Below, one piece after another: positions 53,727-61,927 of a stretch of 64,000 bases of DNA. The stretch's first letter is position 1, and every line of letters begins with the position of its first letter. The translations under genes were made by a program, and so were the position numbers. Origin of the DNA: Planctomycetota bacterium (GTDB taxonomy: Bacteria > Planctomycetota > J058 > JAJDCP01); contig JAJDCP010000133.1 in NCBI GenBank assembly GCA_029260765.1, positions 62,001 to 126,000 of the forward strand. Reading direction: 5' to 3'. Under the pieces are notes generated by a model that saw only the letters and a program-made list of their open reading frames with translations, was not told where the DNA came from and searched no databases.

Positions 53727-55127
53727 ATGCCCATCGAAGTGCGCTGCGAGTGCAACAAACGTTACCGCGTTCCTGAGCGCTATGCCTCGAAGAGGTTTCG
53801 CTGCAAGGCTTGCGGAGGCGCGATCCACGTCCCGGGCAGCAAGAACACTCCCAAAGTGCAGAAAGCGCGCGGGCGGCCCGCCAAGAAGTTCAAGAAACCT
53901 GAAAAGGGCACGACCTCGCGTCCCCTGGACCCGGTTGTCAAGCGTCGCAAGCAGGCAGATAGCGTGGTTCCCAGCGAGGCGATTCCCAAAAAAGCCAAGA
54001 AAAAGCGTCGCCGCAAGGTCGCCAGTGAAGAAGCAGCCGAGCTCCGCAGCGTTGTGCCCGAGACCAAGCCTCGCAAGAGCAAAGCCAAGGCCAAGGCCCG
54101 CAAGAAGGAATTGGAACAACGCGCCGAGAAGCCGGCCAGGCGAAGCAGCTCGAAGGCTGCACGGAAGGCCCGCAGCGCTCCGGTTTCTGAACAGCCCCAC
54201 GCGCCGAGCGGCAAGCCCCGCAAAGAAACCAGGCCCCGCAAAGCCCGGGGCGCTGCACGCCGCCCGCGCAGCGAAGAGTGCGAAACGGACGAGGCGCCTC
54301 AGAGCAGCGGCCGCGGACTGCCGATGCCGCTGGTGATGATCGGGGCCGCCCTGGTCGTCCTGCTGCTGGCGCTCGCGCTGGTCTTCGCCTTCAGCGACAG
54401 CGGTCCCGACCGCGCGCAGCTCACTGCTTTCGGCTTGAAACTCGAAAAGATCGACGCCGTGCTCGACAACGGCTTCATCGCACCCGCCGTCGACCTGCTC
54501 GACAAGCAGGCTGCCCTCGCCGCCGAGCTCGACCTCTCTTCGGACCCCGAGCTGACTCGAAGCTGGCAGGATCTCGAGCGGGCCCGCGAACCGCTGGCCC
54601 ATCTGGCCCGGGCGGCCAAGGACGTCGACGGGGCAGGCCTGGAGGCCGTGATCGAAGCGAGCAGCCATGAGCTGCCCAGGGTCCGGCTCGCCGCGGTCAT
54701 GCTGCTGCGCGATGTCGAAGAGGAGGGCGTCGACGAGGCATTGTATGCCCTTGTCGAGGAAGAAGATGAGCGGGTGCGCGCGGCACTGCGGCAAGCGTTC
54801 GTCGAGCGGGGTGGGGAGGATGTCATCGTACCGCTGCTGGTCGAGGCTCTCGACCAACATGCCAACCTCCAGGCGGCAGAGCGGTTGCTCGCATACAGCG
54901 ACAGCCTCGCTCTGAGCGCACTGGCTCGCAATCTTCCGGAAATGACCTACCATCGCGGGATGCTGCGCAGGACCATCGCGCACCTCGAGGAACACGGGAA
55001 CAGCGATCAGGCTGCCGAGCTGCTTTCCTTTCTTGAGCTGGTCCACAAGCCCGGCATGCGGCTCAGTCCGCAGCAGCTCAAGGACTTCCAGAGTGAGGTC
55101 GAGACCCTGTCGCGCGCCCTCGAGTAA
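53727..55127 (+). CDS. Zinc-ribbon membrane protein with HEAT-like repeats
   Basis: 466 residues from the ATG at 53727 (GAGGG upstream). The N-terminal zinc ribbon CEC-x17-CKAC (VRCECNKRYRVPERYASKR, CKACGG) is typical of planctomycete zinc-ribbon proteins. A very Lys/Arg-rich linker (~35-190; KKAKKKRRRK, KAKAKARKKE) may bind nucleic acid or the membrane. One transmembrane helix (~205-225, MIGAALVVLLLALALVFAF) is followed by an extracytoplasmic helical HEAT-like domain (VRLAAVMLLRDVEEEGVDEA, VRAALRQAFVERGGEDVI). Role unknown; it lies upstream of the secreted vWA gene on the same strand. Confidence 0.8.
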   Translation: MPIEVRCECNKRYRVPERYASKRFRCKACGGAIHVPGSKNTPKVQKARGRPAKKFKKPEKGTTSRPLDPVVKRRKQADSVVPSEAIPKKAKKKRRRKVASEEAAELRSVVPETKPRKSKAKAKARKKELEQRAEKPARRSSSKAARKARSAPVSEQPHAPSGKPRKETRPRKARGAARRPRSEECETDEAPQSSGRGLPMPLVMIGAALVVLLLALALVFAFSDSGPDRAQLTAFGLKLEKIDAVLDNGFIAPAVDLLDKQAALAAELDLSSDPELTRSWQDLERAREPLAHLARAAKDVDGAGLEAVIEASSHELPRVRLAAVMLLRDVEEEGVDEALYALVEEEDERVRAALRQAFVERGGEDVIVPLLVEALDQHANLQAAERLLAYSDSLALSALARNLPEMTYHRGMLRRTIAHLEEHGNSDQAAELLSFLELVHKPGMRLSPQQLKDFQSEVETLSRALE

Positions 55128-55223
55128 GCTTCTTGGACACGAGTACATCTTTTTTGAAAACATTCCGCAGGATGACCCCGGGGGCCTGCGTCTCACTTCC
55201 AGACGCGAAGGAGGAACGTACAA

Positions 55224-56042
55224 ATGAGTAAGTGGTGGATCATTCTTTTGGTTCTCGGACTGACGACCGGCCTGTGGGCACAGACCCAGACGGGCGGACA
55301 CACCGGAAGTGGCAGCGGAAGCGCGGGCAACTACTCGGTCGATGAAGGCCTCGACAAGTCCTTCGGCGCCGAGATGAAGGGCGATATCTACGACCCGGAA
55401 AAAGAAGAAGAGGAAGAGGAAGAAGAGGGTCCGGAAGATCCGCCGCTCCCTCCGGAACTGTACGGTGAAGAGCTGCCGGTCGAGACTGCAGAGATCGTCT
55501 ATATCATCGACCAGTCCTGCTCCATGCACTCGCAGTACCAGACCTTCATCAACGAGAATGGCCAGCAGGTGTCCGGTTACCGCATGGACCGCGCCAAGTC
55601 TGAAGTCATTACCTCGATCAATCAGCTCAGCAGCAACTTCAAGTTCGACGTGGTGTCCTATGACTGCAGCAAGCGTATCTGCTTCAACGTCATGACCGAC
55701 GCTACCGAAGGCAACAAGATCACGGGTTCTGGTTGGGTCTCCGGCCTGTCCGCCACGGGTGCCACCGGCACCGGTCCGGCCTGCGCCTATGCTCTGACCA
55801 ACCCCGGGTACTCCAGCTGCATGACCTATGTGCTGGTGACCGACGGTGCTCCGAACTGCCTCGACAGCGCCGGCTACGGCTGGGCCTCTTCGAGCGCTCA
55901 CCGCACCATGATCGCTGGTGCCAACGGCAAGGGTGCGACGATCCACGTGATCCTGATCTCACCGAACTACGCCGACATGATCAACTTCGGCACCGGCGTC
56001 GCCGCCGACAACGGTCCCGGCCAGGTGACAATCGTCAACTGA
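55224..56042 (+). CDS. Secreted von Willebrand factor A-domain protein
   Basis: 272 residues; AGGAGG lies 9 nt upstream. Signal peptide MSKWWIILLVLGLTTGLWAQ, then a Gly/Ser-rich segment and a run of eight Glu near residue 65. The vWA domain starts at VETAEIVYIIDQSCSMHSQ, giving the DxSxS metal site (MIDAS); the third ligand motif is VLVTDGAPN. The Thr of the second motif is uncertain. Surplus Cys residues suggest disulfides. vWA proteins mediate metal-dependent adhesion; a possible partner is the upstream zinc-ribbon/HEAT protein. Ends at a terminator. Confidence 0.85.
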   Translation: MSKWWIILLVLGLTTGLWAQTQTGGHTGSGSGSAGNYSVDEGLDKSFGAEMKGDIYDPEKEEEEEEEEGPEDPPLPPELYGEELPVETAEIVYIIDQSCSMHSQYQTFINENGQQVSGYRMDRAKSEVITSINQLSSNFKFDVVSYDCSKRICFNVMTDATEGNKITGSGWVSGLSATGATGTGPACAYALTNPGYSSCMTYVLVTDGAPNCLDSAGYGWASSSAHRTMIAGANGKGATIHVILISPNYADMINFGTGVAADNGPGQVTIVN

Positions 56043-56060
56043 TCGCGCCGATCCTGCTCT

Positions 56061-56087
56061 GAGCCAGACTCTCGAGTCTGGCTCTTT
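56061..56087 (+). terminator. Intrinsic terminator after vWA gene
   Basis: GAGCCAGACT and AGTCTGGCTC form a 10-bp perfect stem with a CTCG loop, followed by TTT, 18 nt after the stop codon. Confidence 0.75.
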
Positions 56088-56154
56088 GCATTTGTTGGGG
56101 AAGCCCGGAGACTGCCAGCTGCTACACTTGAGAATCCCCCGCGGAGGAAACGCT

Positions 56155-57015
56155 GTGCCCGGTCCCTCATCGTCCTCCGAGAACGAGCAGCGCGTCGCGC
56201 TGGAGAAGAGCCTCAACCTCAACTCCGCCGGATTCGACGACTGGGGGCTGCACCTCGAGACGGCAGACCGTGCGATGCACCGGCTCGGCTGGCTCTACCA
56301 CCGTTACTTCCGCGTCGAGGTCCAGGGCATCGAGAATGTGCCTGAAGGCCGCGTCTTGCTGGTCGCCAACCACGCGGGACAGCTGCCCTTCGACGGCATG
56401 CTGATCTCGATGGCGATGGCCTTCGAAGCCTCCCCCAAGCGCATCGTCCGTTCGATGATCGAGCGTTGGTTCCCCTCGCTCCCCTTCGTCATGTCGCTGT
56501 TCAGCCGTACTGGACAGGTGGTCGGAGACCCCCACAACTGCAGGGAGCTGCTGCGCGCCGAGCAGTGCGTGTTGGCGTTTCCCGAAGGCATCCGCGGCTC
56601 CGGCAAGCCGTACAGCCAGCGATACCAGCTGCAGCGCTTCGGGACGGGTTTTCTGCGGCTCGCCCTCGACACCCGTTGTCCTATCGTGCCGGTCTCGGTG
56701 GTGGGCTCCGAAGAGACCTACCCGGCGATGTTCCACTTGCCGCTCGTCTCACGCTTGCTCGGACTGCCCTACTTCCCGATCACGCCCTTATTCCCTGCGC
56801 TGGGTCCCCTGGGAGTGGTGCCGTTGCCGGTCAAGATCCAGCTGATTTTCGGCCAGCCCATACACTTCGATCTCGAGCACGATGCCTCCGACGAGGCGGT
56901 AGAGGGGGCCGTCGACCAGGTCAAGCAGACGATCACGGCGGGGCTGCAGCGCGCGCTCGCCCACAGACCGGGCCTCGATCTGCTGGCGCGCATCTTGAAT
57001 CGGGTGCGCCGATGA
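56155..57015 (+). CDS. PlsC-like lysophospholipid acyltransferase, copy 1
   Basis: 286 residues from the GTG at 56155 (GGAGGAA 7 nt upstream). The acyltransferase block I is VANHAGQLPFDG, where the H-x6-D spacing is two residues longer than the classic HX4D, as also seen in related membrane acyltransferases. Blocks II-IV: SLFSRTGQVVGD, FPEGIRGSGKPYS and VVGSEETYP. It acylates lysophosphatidate or a similar lipid at the inner membrane. Its closest relative here is the next gene, which overlaps it by ATGA, so it arose by tandem duplication. Confidence 0.87.
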   Translation: MPGPSSSSENEQRVALEKSLNLNSAGFDDWGLHLETADRAMHRLGWLYHRYFRVEVQGIENVPEGRVLLVANHAGQLPFDGMLISMAMAFEASPKRIVRSMIERWFPSLPFVMSLFSRTGQVVGDPHNCRELLRAEQCVLAFPEGIRGSGKPYSQRYQLQRFGTGFLRLALDTRCPIVPVSVVGSEETYPAMFHLPLVSRLLGLPYFPITPLFPALGPLGVVPLPVKIQLIFGQPIHFDLEHDASDEAVEGAVDQVKQTITAGLQRALAHRPGLDLLARILNRVRR

Positions 57016-57857
57016 GCCGCAAGACCGCATGGAAGCAGCGTCTCGCCGAAGGCTTGAAGCTCAATTCGGCCGGTTATGACGACTGGGGCTTGAACCTCGA
57101 GACCGCGGAACGTGTCTACAGCCTGTGCTACTGGCTCTACCAACACTACTTTCGGGTCCGTACCCATGGAATCGACGCAGTCCCCACCGGCCGCGTGATG
57201 CTTGTCGCCAACCACGGCGGGCAGATCCCCCTCGACGGGGCGTTTATCGCTATGGCCCTCGCCTACGAGGCCACACCCCCCAGGCTGGTGCGTTCGATGG
57301 TCGAACGTTGGTTTCCGGCGTTGCCCTTTGTGAGCTCGGTCTTCACCCGCACAGGCCAGGTTGTCGGCGATCCCCGGAACTGCAGGGCACTGCTGGAGCA
57401 GGACCAGGCTGTGTTGGTCTTCCCCGAAGGAGTACGCGGCTCGGGCAAGCCTTTCCAGAACCGCTACGAGCTACAGCACTTCGGAAGCGGCTTCATGCGC
57501 CTGGCGCTGGAGACCGATACGCCGATCGTGCCCGTCGGTGTGGTGGGCTCTGAAGAGATCTACCCAGGCATCTTCCACCTGAACGGACTGGCGCGCATGC
57601 TCGGGCTGCCGTACTTCCCGATCACGCCGCTGTTTCCGCACTTCGGGCCGCTGGGCATGCTTCCCCTACCGGTCCGCGTCGACCTGCACTTCGGCAAACC
57701 GCTGCGCTTCGACTTGAGCCCCGAGGCCAGCGACGCGGAAGTCCAGACGCAGGTCGAGCGCGTCATGCACGAGCTCTCGGGCCTGCTCGCCCACGGGGTC
57801 TCACAACGCCCCGCCCTGCACCTGATCTCGAGGTTGTTGCGCCAGAAGCTGGGCTAG
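57012..57857 (+). CDS. PlsC-like lysophospholipid acyltransferase, copy 2
   Basis: 281 residues, overlapping copy 1 by ATGA. Strong similarity to copy 1 along the entire length: SAGYDDWGLNLETAERV against SAGFDDWGLHLETADRA, VANHGGQIPLDGAFI against VANHAGQLPFDG, and FPEGVRGSGKPFQ against FPEGIRGSGKPYS. All acyltransferase motifs are intact, so both copies are probably active with different acyl or acceptor preference. Its TAG stop shares the sequence CTAG with the stop of the convergent minus-strand gene. Confidence 0.87.
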   Translation: MSRKTAWKQRLAEGLKLNSAGYDDWGLNLETAERVYSLCYWLYQHYFRVRTHGIDAVPTGRVMLVANHGGQIPLDGAFIAMALAYEATPPRLVRSMVERWFPALPFVSSVFTRTGQVVGDPRNCRALLEQDQAVLVFPEGVRGSGKPFQNRYELQHFGSGFMRLALETDTPIVPVGVVGSEEIYPGIFHLNGLARMLGLPYFPITPLFPHFGPLGMLPLPVRVDLHFGKPLRFDLSPEASDAEVQTQVERVMHELSGLLAHGVSQRPALHLISRLLRQKLG

Positions 57858-58306
57858 TGGGCCTGGTGGGTTTTCTTCCCACTGCGACGAAGGTACGCCG
57901 TGTAGCGCCTGTCCAAGGCCAGGCTGACGCTGTCGAGCACGCTCCTGCCACGACGCTTGGCATAGATCCTGATCAACACGAACATCACCGCGAGCAACAC
58001 GTAGTGCCCCCAGTGATCGAGGCGCAGGCCCCAGGCGGTCTGTGTCAGGGGCCAGAACGGGTAGATGGGCCACTCGCTTCCCGAGCCCACAAAGTCGCTC
58101 AGACAACGCAGCAGCACGGCGAGCGCGGCGAAGATCGCCACACGCAGCGGGGGCGCTGCCCCGGGCACGGACTCCTTTCGCCTCGCCTGCACCAGGCACG
58201 TCAGTGTGAGCACCACCAGGGCGAAGAACAGCCCGAGGCTGTAGACGTGATGGATGCGCGTCCAGACTTTGTCGAAGGCGTCCTGCACCGAGCCGTACCG
58301 GATCAT
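57854..58306 (-). CDS. C-terminal part of a split YdjM-like membrane protein
   Basis: 150 residues from an ATG (58306) with GGGAG directly upstream. Four hydrophobic helices. Motifs RIHHVYSLG, CLSDFVGSGSEWPIYPFWPL and YAKRRGRSVLDSVSLALD correspond to the middle and end of the YdjM-like 'metal-dependent hydrolase' membrane family (HHxxxHG; LxDLxGS; WPIxxxxPF). The N-terminal LPDxD part is missing here but is encoded in the adjoining 58303-58473 frame. The two frames overlap as ATGA. Converges on the PlsC copy 2 gene. Confidence 0.75.
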   Translation of the reverse strand: MIRYGSVQDAFDKVWTRIHHVYSLGLFFALVVLTLTCLVQARRKESVPGAAPPLRVAIFAALAVLLRCLSDFVGSGSEWPIYPFWPLTQTAWGLRLDHWGHYVLLAVMFVLIRIYAKRRGRSVLDSVSLALDRRYTAYLRRSGKKTHQAH

Positions 58307-58473
58307 GGCTCCCAGGCATCCGCATCCGGAAGGATCCCTGCCCAGGTCACGATCCTCCGGGCCCGCAGGTCCTCTGGACCATCCTGCGCGGCATCTGCGG
58401 CGGCAAGCAGGCCCGTGCGGGACCCGACTTCCGCCAGTCCCCAGCTCAGGATCAGGTGCTGCGCGAAATGCAT
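58303..58473 (-). CDS. N-terminal 56-residue part of the split YdjM-like membrane protein
   Basis: Short frame with a very good ribosome site (AGGAGAGG 7 nt before the ATG). It reads MHFAQHLILSWGLAEVGS, then RARRIVTWAGILPDADAWEP and stops. MHFxxHLxLSWGxAE and WAGxxPDxD are the N-terminal signature of YdjM-like membrane proteins. The C-terminal part lies in the next frame (58306-57854); one extra base near GATGCCTGGG would give a continuous reading ILPDADALGAMIRYG. So this is a frameshifted gene, a coupled split gene, or a sequence error. Confidence 0.7.
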   Translation of the reverse strand: MHFAQHLILSWGLAEVGSRTGLLAAADAAQDGPEDLRARRIVTWAGILPDADAWEP

Positions 58474-58545
58474 TGTTGCCTCTCCTGCCCCCTTGGGGTA
58501 GCCGATGTCCAGGCGAGCAGCGGCGAAAACTCACAGCTACCAACA

Positions 58546-58564
58546 TTGTGCGTAATACGCACAA
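58546..58564. promoter_or_regulatory. Operator-like inverted repeat upstream of M61 peptidase gene
   Basis: TTGTGCGT-AAT-ACGCACAA is a perfect 8-bp inverted repeat ending 24 nt before the M61 ATG and 73 nt upstream of the divergent split gene. Fits a dimeric repressor site. A 19-nt hairpin in the leader is the alternative. Confidence 0.5.
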
Positions 58565-58588
58565 GCCGATCTACGGAGATTCGAAATC

Positions 58589-60400
58589 ATGCGCACTTCC
58601 TTCCGCTCGCTGGGAGTCTTGACACTGCTGTGGGCCAGTGCTTGTCTGGCCCAGTCAGCCCCGAGCTTCGAGCACCAGCTTGACTGGGGCGCGGCCGCCG
58701 ACGGGCGACTGACCGTCCAGCTGAAGCTGGGAGACCTCGACCAGACAGAGCTCGGAAGCAGACTCACATTGAAAATGCCCAACTGGACTCCGGGAGCCTA
58801 TGGATTCCGGGGCTATGGAGAGCGCGTGGGCGAGCTGACGGCCCATGCCGGATCTGTGGATGGGGCGGAGCTCGAGGTGCAGCATCCAGAAACCGACACT
58901 TGGATCGTCGAGCGCGGCGACGCGGTCACGGTGGTGGTCTCCTACAGCTTGCCCCTGGGCGGTCGGCGGCGGCGGACGAGCAGCGCTGGTGCCCACTTCA
59001 CCGGGCCCGACACCTACCTGTACCTCGCGGGGCACGAGCGCATCGGCAGTCATGATGTGCGCATGCTGAACCTGCCAGAGGGCTGGACTCTGACGACGGG
59101 CCTCGAGCAGCTCGAAGGCGCTCCCCATACCTACCGTGCCCACGACTATGACGAGCTGGTCGACTGCCCGGTCAGCGCCGGGCCGCTGTTCGTCGATACG
59201 GTCATGGTGCGGGGCTGTCCCATCGAGCTGTGCTGGCAGGGAGACCGCGAGCTCGCCGAACGCGCCAACGCGCACTTGAAAGACGACATTGCCCGCATCG
59301 CTGCCTGGCAGTTCGACTTCTTCGGGGAAGTCCCCTTCGAACGCTACCTCTTCCAGTTCGTCGTCAGCCCGGGCGGGCGTGGAGCCAGCGGCCTCGAGCA
59401 CCGCAACTCAACAGAGATCAATCTGTCCGAGGCCGCCATCTTCGACAGCAAGGTGGGGTTGAGTGTGATCGCGCATGAATTCTTCCACCTCTGGAACGTC
59501 AAGCGCATCCGCTCGCAGACGATCAACCCGTTCGATTACACACGCGTGCCGCAGATGGACGCGCTCTGGTTCCACGAAGGCGTAACGGACTACTACACGT
59601 CCGTCTGCCTGCTGCGCACAGGCATCTACAGCGAAGAGGAATACCTCCGTGAGCTGGGCAGCTCCTGGGCGAGCTGCAATCAGACCGATGACTACTACAC
59701 AAGGGGCGCGGCCTGGGGCTTCGCCCTCGACCTGGAAATCCGGTCAGCCACGGACAATCGGCGCTCGCTCGATGATGTGATGCGCCAGATGAACTGGATG
59801 TACGCCAAGCCTGACCGCGGCTTTGAACAATCCGAGGGCATCTTCTGGCTGATCGACGGCGTCGCCCAGAGAGACCTCTCCAGCCAGTGGTTGCCGATCG
59901 TTCTCGATCAACAGGACGCCGACTTCGGGCCCGTTGCCAGCCTGGCCGGAATGAGCTTCAAGCTGCGAGAGATCTCGCGCTCGCCCTTTTTCGGGGTGGT
60001 CGCCGACGCGACAGACGAAGGCGGCATCGTCCTGCGCGAAGTCGTCGCGGGAACCTCTGCGGACAAAGCTGGCTTCCTGGCCGGGGATCGGTTGTTGAGC
60101 CTCGATGGCGAGGCCTTTGACGCAGAGAATTGGCAGCAGCTGATCCGTGCTGCCGAGCCAGGTTCGGACATCGAGGTGCGTTTTGTGCGTGGCGAGCAGG
60201 AGCGTGAGGTACGCTTCGCGATGGGCTACCGTGCGCGCCAGGAAGGACGTCTTGAGCGCGATCCGAGGGCTTCCGCCGGCCAACGTGAGGTTCTCGCGCA
60301 GTTCCTGACGACCCAGCCCTTCCAACCACTCAGCGAGCCGGACGCTGAGCCGACTCCCGAGCAGAGCCCTGAAAAGGTTCCGGCCGGGGGCTATTTCTGA
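58589..60400 (+). CDS. M61 glycyl-aminopeptidase family protein with PDZ domain
   Basis: 603 residues with a signal peptide (MRTSFRSLGVLTLLWASACLA). An N-terminal beta domain (LTLKMPNWTPGAYGFRGYG) leads to the M61 signature GRGASGLEHRNSTEINL. The zinc site HEFFH (H296, E297, H300) is followed by WNVKRIRSQTINPFDYT and a third ligand Glu in WFHEGVTDYYTS (~330). A PDZ domain covers ~470-545 (GIVLREVVAGTSADKAGFLA, GDRLLSLDGEAF). The tail is Pro/Glu-rich. Cleaves N-terminal Gly or Ala from peptides, here in the periplasm or outside. Confidence 0.93.
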   Translation: MRTSFRSLGVLTLLWASACLAQSAPSFEHQLDWGAAADGRLTVQLKLGDLDQTELGSRLTLKMPNWTPGAYGFRGYGERVGELTAHAGSVDGAELEVQHPETDTWIVERGDAVTVVVSYSLPLGGRRRRTSSAGAHFTGPDTYLYLAGHERIGSHDVRMLNLPEGWTLTTGLEQLEGAPHTYRAHDYDELVDCPVSAGPLFVDTVMVRGCPIELCWQGDRELAERANAHLKDDIARIAAWQFDFFGEVPFERYLFQFVVSPGGRGASGLEHRNSTEINLSEAAIFDSKVGLSVIAHEFFHLWNVKRIRSQTINPFDYTRVPQMDALWFHEGVTDYYTSVCLLRTGIYSEEEYLRELGSSWASCNQTDDYYTRGAAWGFALDLEIRSATDNRRSLDDVMRQMNWMYAKPDRGFEQSEGIFWLIDGVAQRDLSSQWLPIVLDQQDADFGPVASLAGMSFKLREISRSPFFGVVADATDEGGIVLREVVAGTSADKAGFLAGDRLLSLDGEAFDAENWQQLIRAAEPGSDIEVRFVRGEQEREVRFAMGYRARQEGRLERDPRASAGQREVLAQFLTTQPFQPLSEPDAEPTPEQSPEKVPAGGYF

Positions 60401-60478
60401 GAACAAGACCTGCCCTTCGGAAAAATCCTCGACACCACCCTGCAGTGCGGCACAATCGGGAATTTGCGGAGTCCCGGC

Positions 60479-60724
60479 ATGGCACAGCCCGATCTGCTGC
60501 TCTACATGTATCCCAGCTGTCCGTATTGCGCTCTGGTCCTGCGAGCGATCGAGCAGCTCGGCGTCGAAGTCCCGACACGAGATATCCGTGCGGACCCCGA
60601 TGCCTTTGAGGAATTCTCTTCGCGGACTGGAGGCCGGACTCAGGTCCCCTGCCTGTTCATCGACGGCAAACCGATGTGGGAAAGTGCGGATATCGCGACC
60701 TGGCTCAAGAAACAATTCAGCTGA
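60479..60724 (+). CDS. Glutaredoxin-like protein
   Basis: 81 residues with GCGGAG 9 nt upstream of the ATG. It has the dithiol active site MYPSCPYCALVL, the cis-Pro loop TQVPCLFIDG and the C-terminal helix ESADIATWLKKQF, so it is a complete thioredoxin-fold glutaredoxin with CPYC. Reduces disulfides using glutathione or an equivalent thiol. Lies 78 nt after the peptidase gene; the next gene has its own promoter. Confidence 0.9.
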   Translation: MAQPDLLLYMYPSCPYCALVLRAIEQLGVEVPTRDIRADPDAFEEFSSRTGGRTQVPCLFIDGKPMWESADIATWLKKQFS

Positions 60725-60818
60725 GCTGTACTTTCCCCGACCGCTGCGCGCCGCCCATCTCCATCGAGGCCACAAGACGACCCCCAGCGGCAAGCGCGGG
60801 GATCAGGCGGGCTCGGCG

Positions 60819-60848
60819 TTGAAATCTGCACATCCGCTGGAGTATGAT
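60819..60848 (+). promoter_or_regulatory. Sigma-70-type promoter of the deiodinase-like lipoprotein gene
   Basis: TTGAAA (60819-60824) and TATGAT (60843-60848) with an 18-nt spacer, both five of six consensus bases. Predicted start near 60855 gives a ~77-nt leader containing two hairpins: GGACCT/AGGTCC at 60868-60886 and GGAGCC/GGCTCC at 60898-60912. Confidence 0.65.
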
Positions 60849-60931
60849 AACGTTTTCTATTGAGTGCGGACCTTCTATCGAGGTCCTGGAAGTCAACGGA
60901 GCCGGAGGCTCCACATAAGAAGGGGAAACCG

Positions 60932-61852
60932 ATGCGCCACTTGTTCCGTGTGAGCCTCCTCGCCCTCGCAACGACTCTGTTGCTCGGCTGCAACGGAGTC
61001 ACAAAGCCCAGCGGAGAGCCCCCCAAGATCGTCGAGCCCAAGCCGCCGATGCTCCTGGACTGGCCCGACTGGACGATGGCCCGCGACACCGACGGCTTGA
61101 CCGAGTTGGGCGACGTTGCCTTGCGTGACAGCCAGGGCAGGCCCTGGATCCTCAGCCGCCACAAGGGCAAGGTGATCATCATGCAGGCCGGAAGTGCCAG
61201 CTCGCCGGCCTACCTGCGCTCGCTCGAAGCGTACGGACAGCTGATGGCCCATGAGGGTCTCGAGGATCTCCTGCATGTCACGATCTACAGTGAAGAGGCG
61301 CATCCTGAGCTGATCGGTCCCGCCAACCCCAAGTTGCGTTGGGTTTTGAGCGCAGATGACCGCGCAGCTCTGGCGCAAGCTGGTAGCTACAAGCTGGTTT
61401 ACATGACCAGTGGCGGCAAACAGACAGTCATGGGCACGCGCGCCGAAGGGCAGGTCGTGTTGGTGGACTACCTCGATCAGTCACGCCGGATCGAAAACGT
61501 CTGGGGGCTCGAGCTCGGCTATGGCCGTGGCGCCCATGAGAATCCCGTAGTGGTGCTGGATGCTGAGGGCAAAGTCGCTTTTGCTGCTGCCGATCTGGGA
61601 TCGAGCATGGACGCTCTGCATGACTTCCTGCACGAGCACTTCGGCCTTGCGAGCCACGAAGCGCCGCCAGCAATCGATGAAGTCCCGGCTGTCGACCCCG
61701 CTGTCGATGAAGTTCCGGCTGTGGATCCCGCTGCCGATGAAGTCCCGGCTGTCGACCCCGCTGCTGACGAAGTCCCGGCTGTCGACCCCGCTGCCGGCGA
61801 AGTTCCGGCTGTTGAGCCCCCCGCTGTCGACCCCTCTGCCGACCAGCCCTGA
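60932..61852 (+). CDS. Deiodinase-like thioredoxin-fold lipoprotein without active-site cysteines
   Basis: 306 residues; AAGGGG precedes the ATG at 60932. Lipoprotein signal peptide with lipobox LLGC (Cys ~19). The central part looks like the iodothyronine-deiodinase/AhpC thioredoxin fold: PWILSRHKGKVIIMQAGSAS, then SPAYLRSLEAYGQLMAHEG and VTIYSEEAHPEL, matching the deiodinase VYIxEAHPxD block. In deiodinases the GSCTxPP motif carries Sec or Cys; here it is GSASSPA, so the redox residues are lost. The C-terminus has four and a half 10-residue repeats (DEVPAVDPAA) and may be an extended surface spacer. Confidence 0.75.
   Translation: MRHLFRVSLLALATTLLLGCNGVTKPSGEPPKIVEPKPPMLLDWPDWTMARDTDGLTELGDVALRDSQGRPWILSRHKGKVIIMQAGSASSPAYLRSLEAYGQLMAHEGLEDLLHVTIYSEEAHPELIGPANPKLRWVLSADDRAALAQAGSYKLVYMTSGGKQTVMGTRAEGQVVLVDYLDQSRRIENVWGLELGYGRGAHENPVVVLDAEGKVAFAAADLGSSMDALHDFLHEHFGLASHEAPPAIDEVPAVDPAVDEVPAVDPAADEVPAVDPAADEVPAVDPAAGEVPAVEPPAVDPSADQP
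61676..61825 (+). repeat. 30-bp tandem repeat encoding DEVPAVDPAA
   Basis: Four full copies (61676-61795) and a partial fifth, at the 3' end of the lipoprotein gene. Copies differ mostly at silent sites (GTC/GTT, GAC/GAT), so the array is in-frame and under selection at the protein level. Confidence 0.85.
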
Positions 61853-61927
61853 TTCGACTCCAGCCAGCTCGCACAAGAACCCCGCTGCCGCGCGCTGCGG
61901 GCGTTCGCGCAGGGAGGAGCGAGGCGC

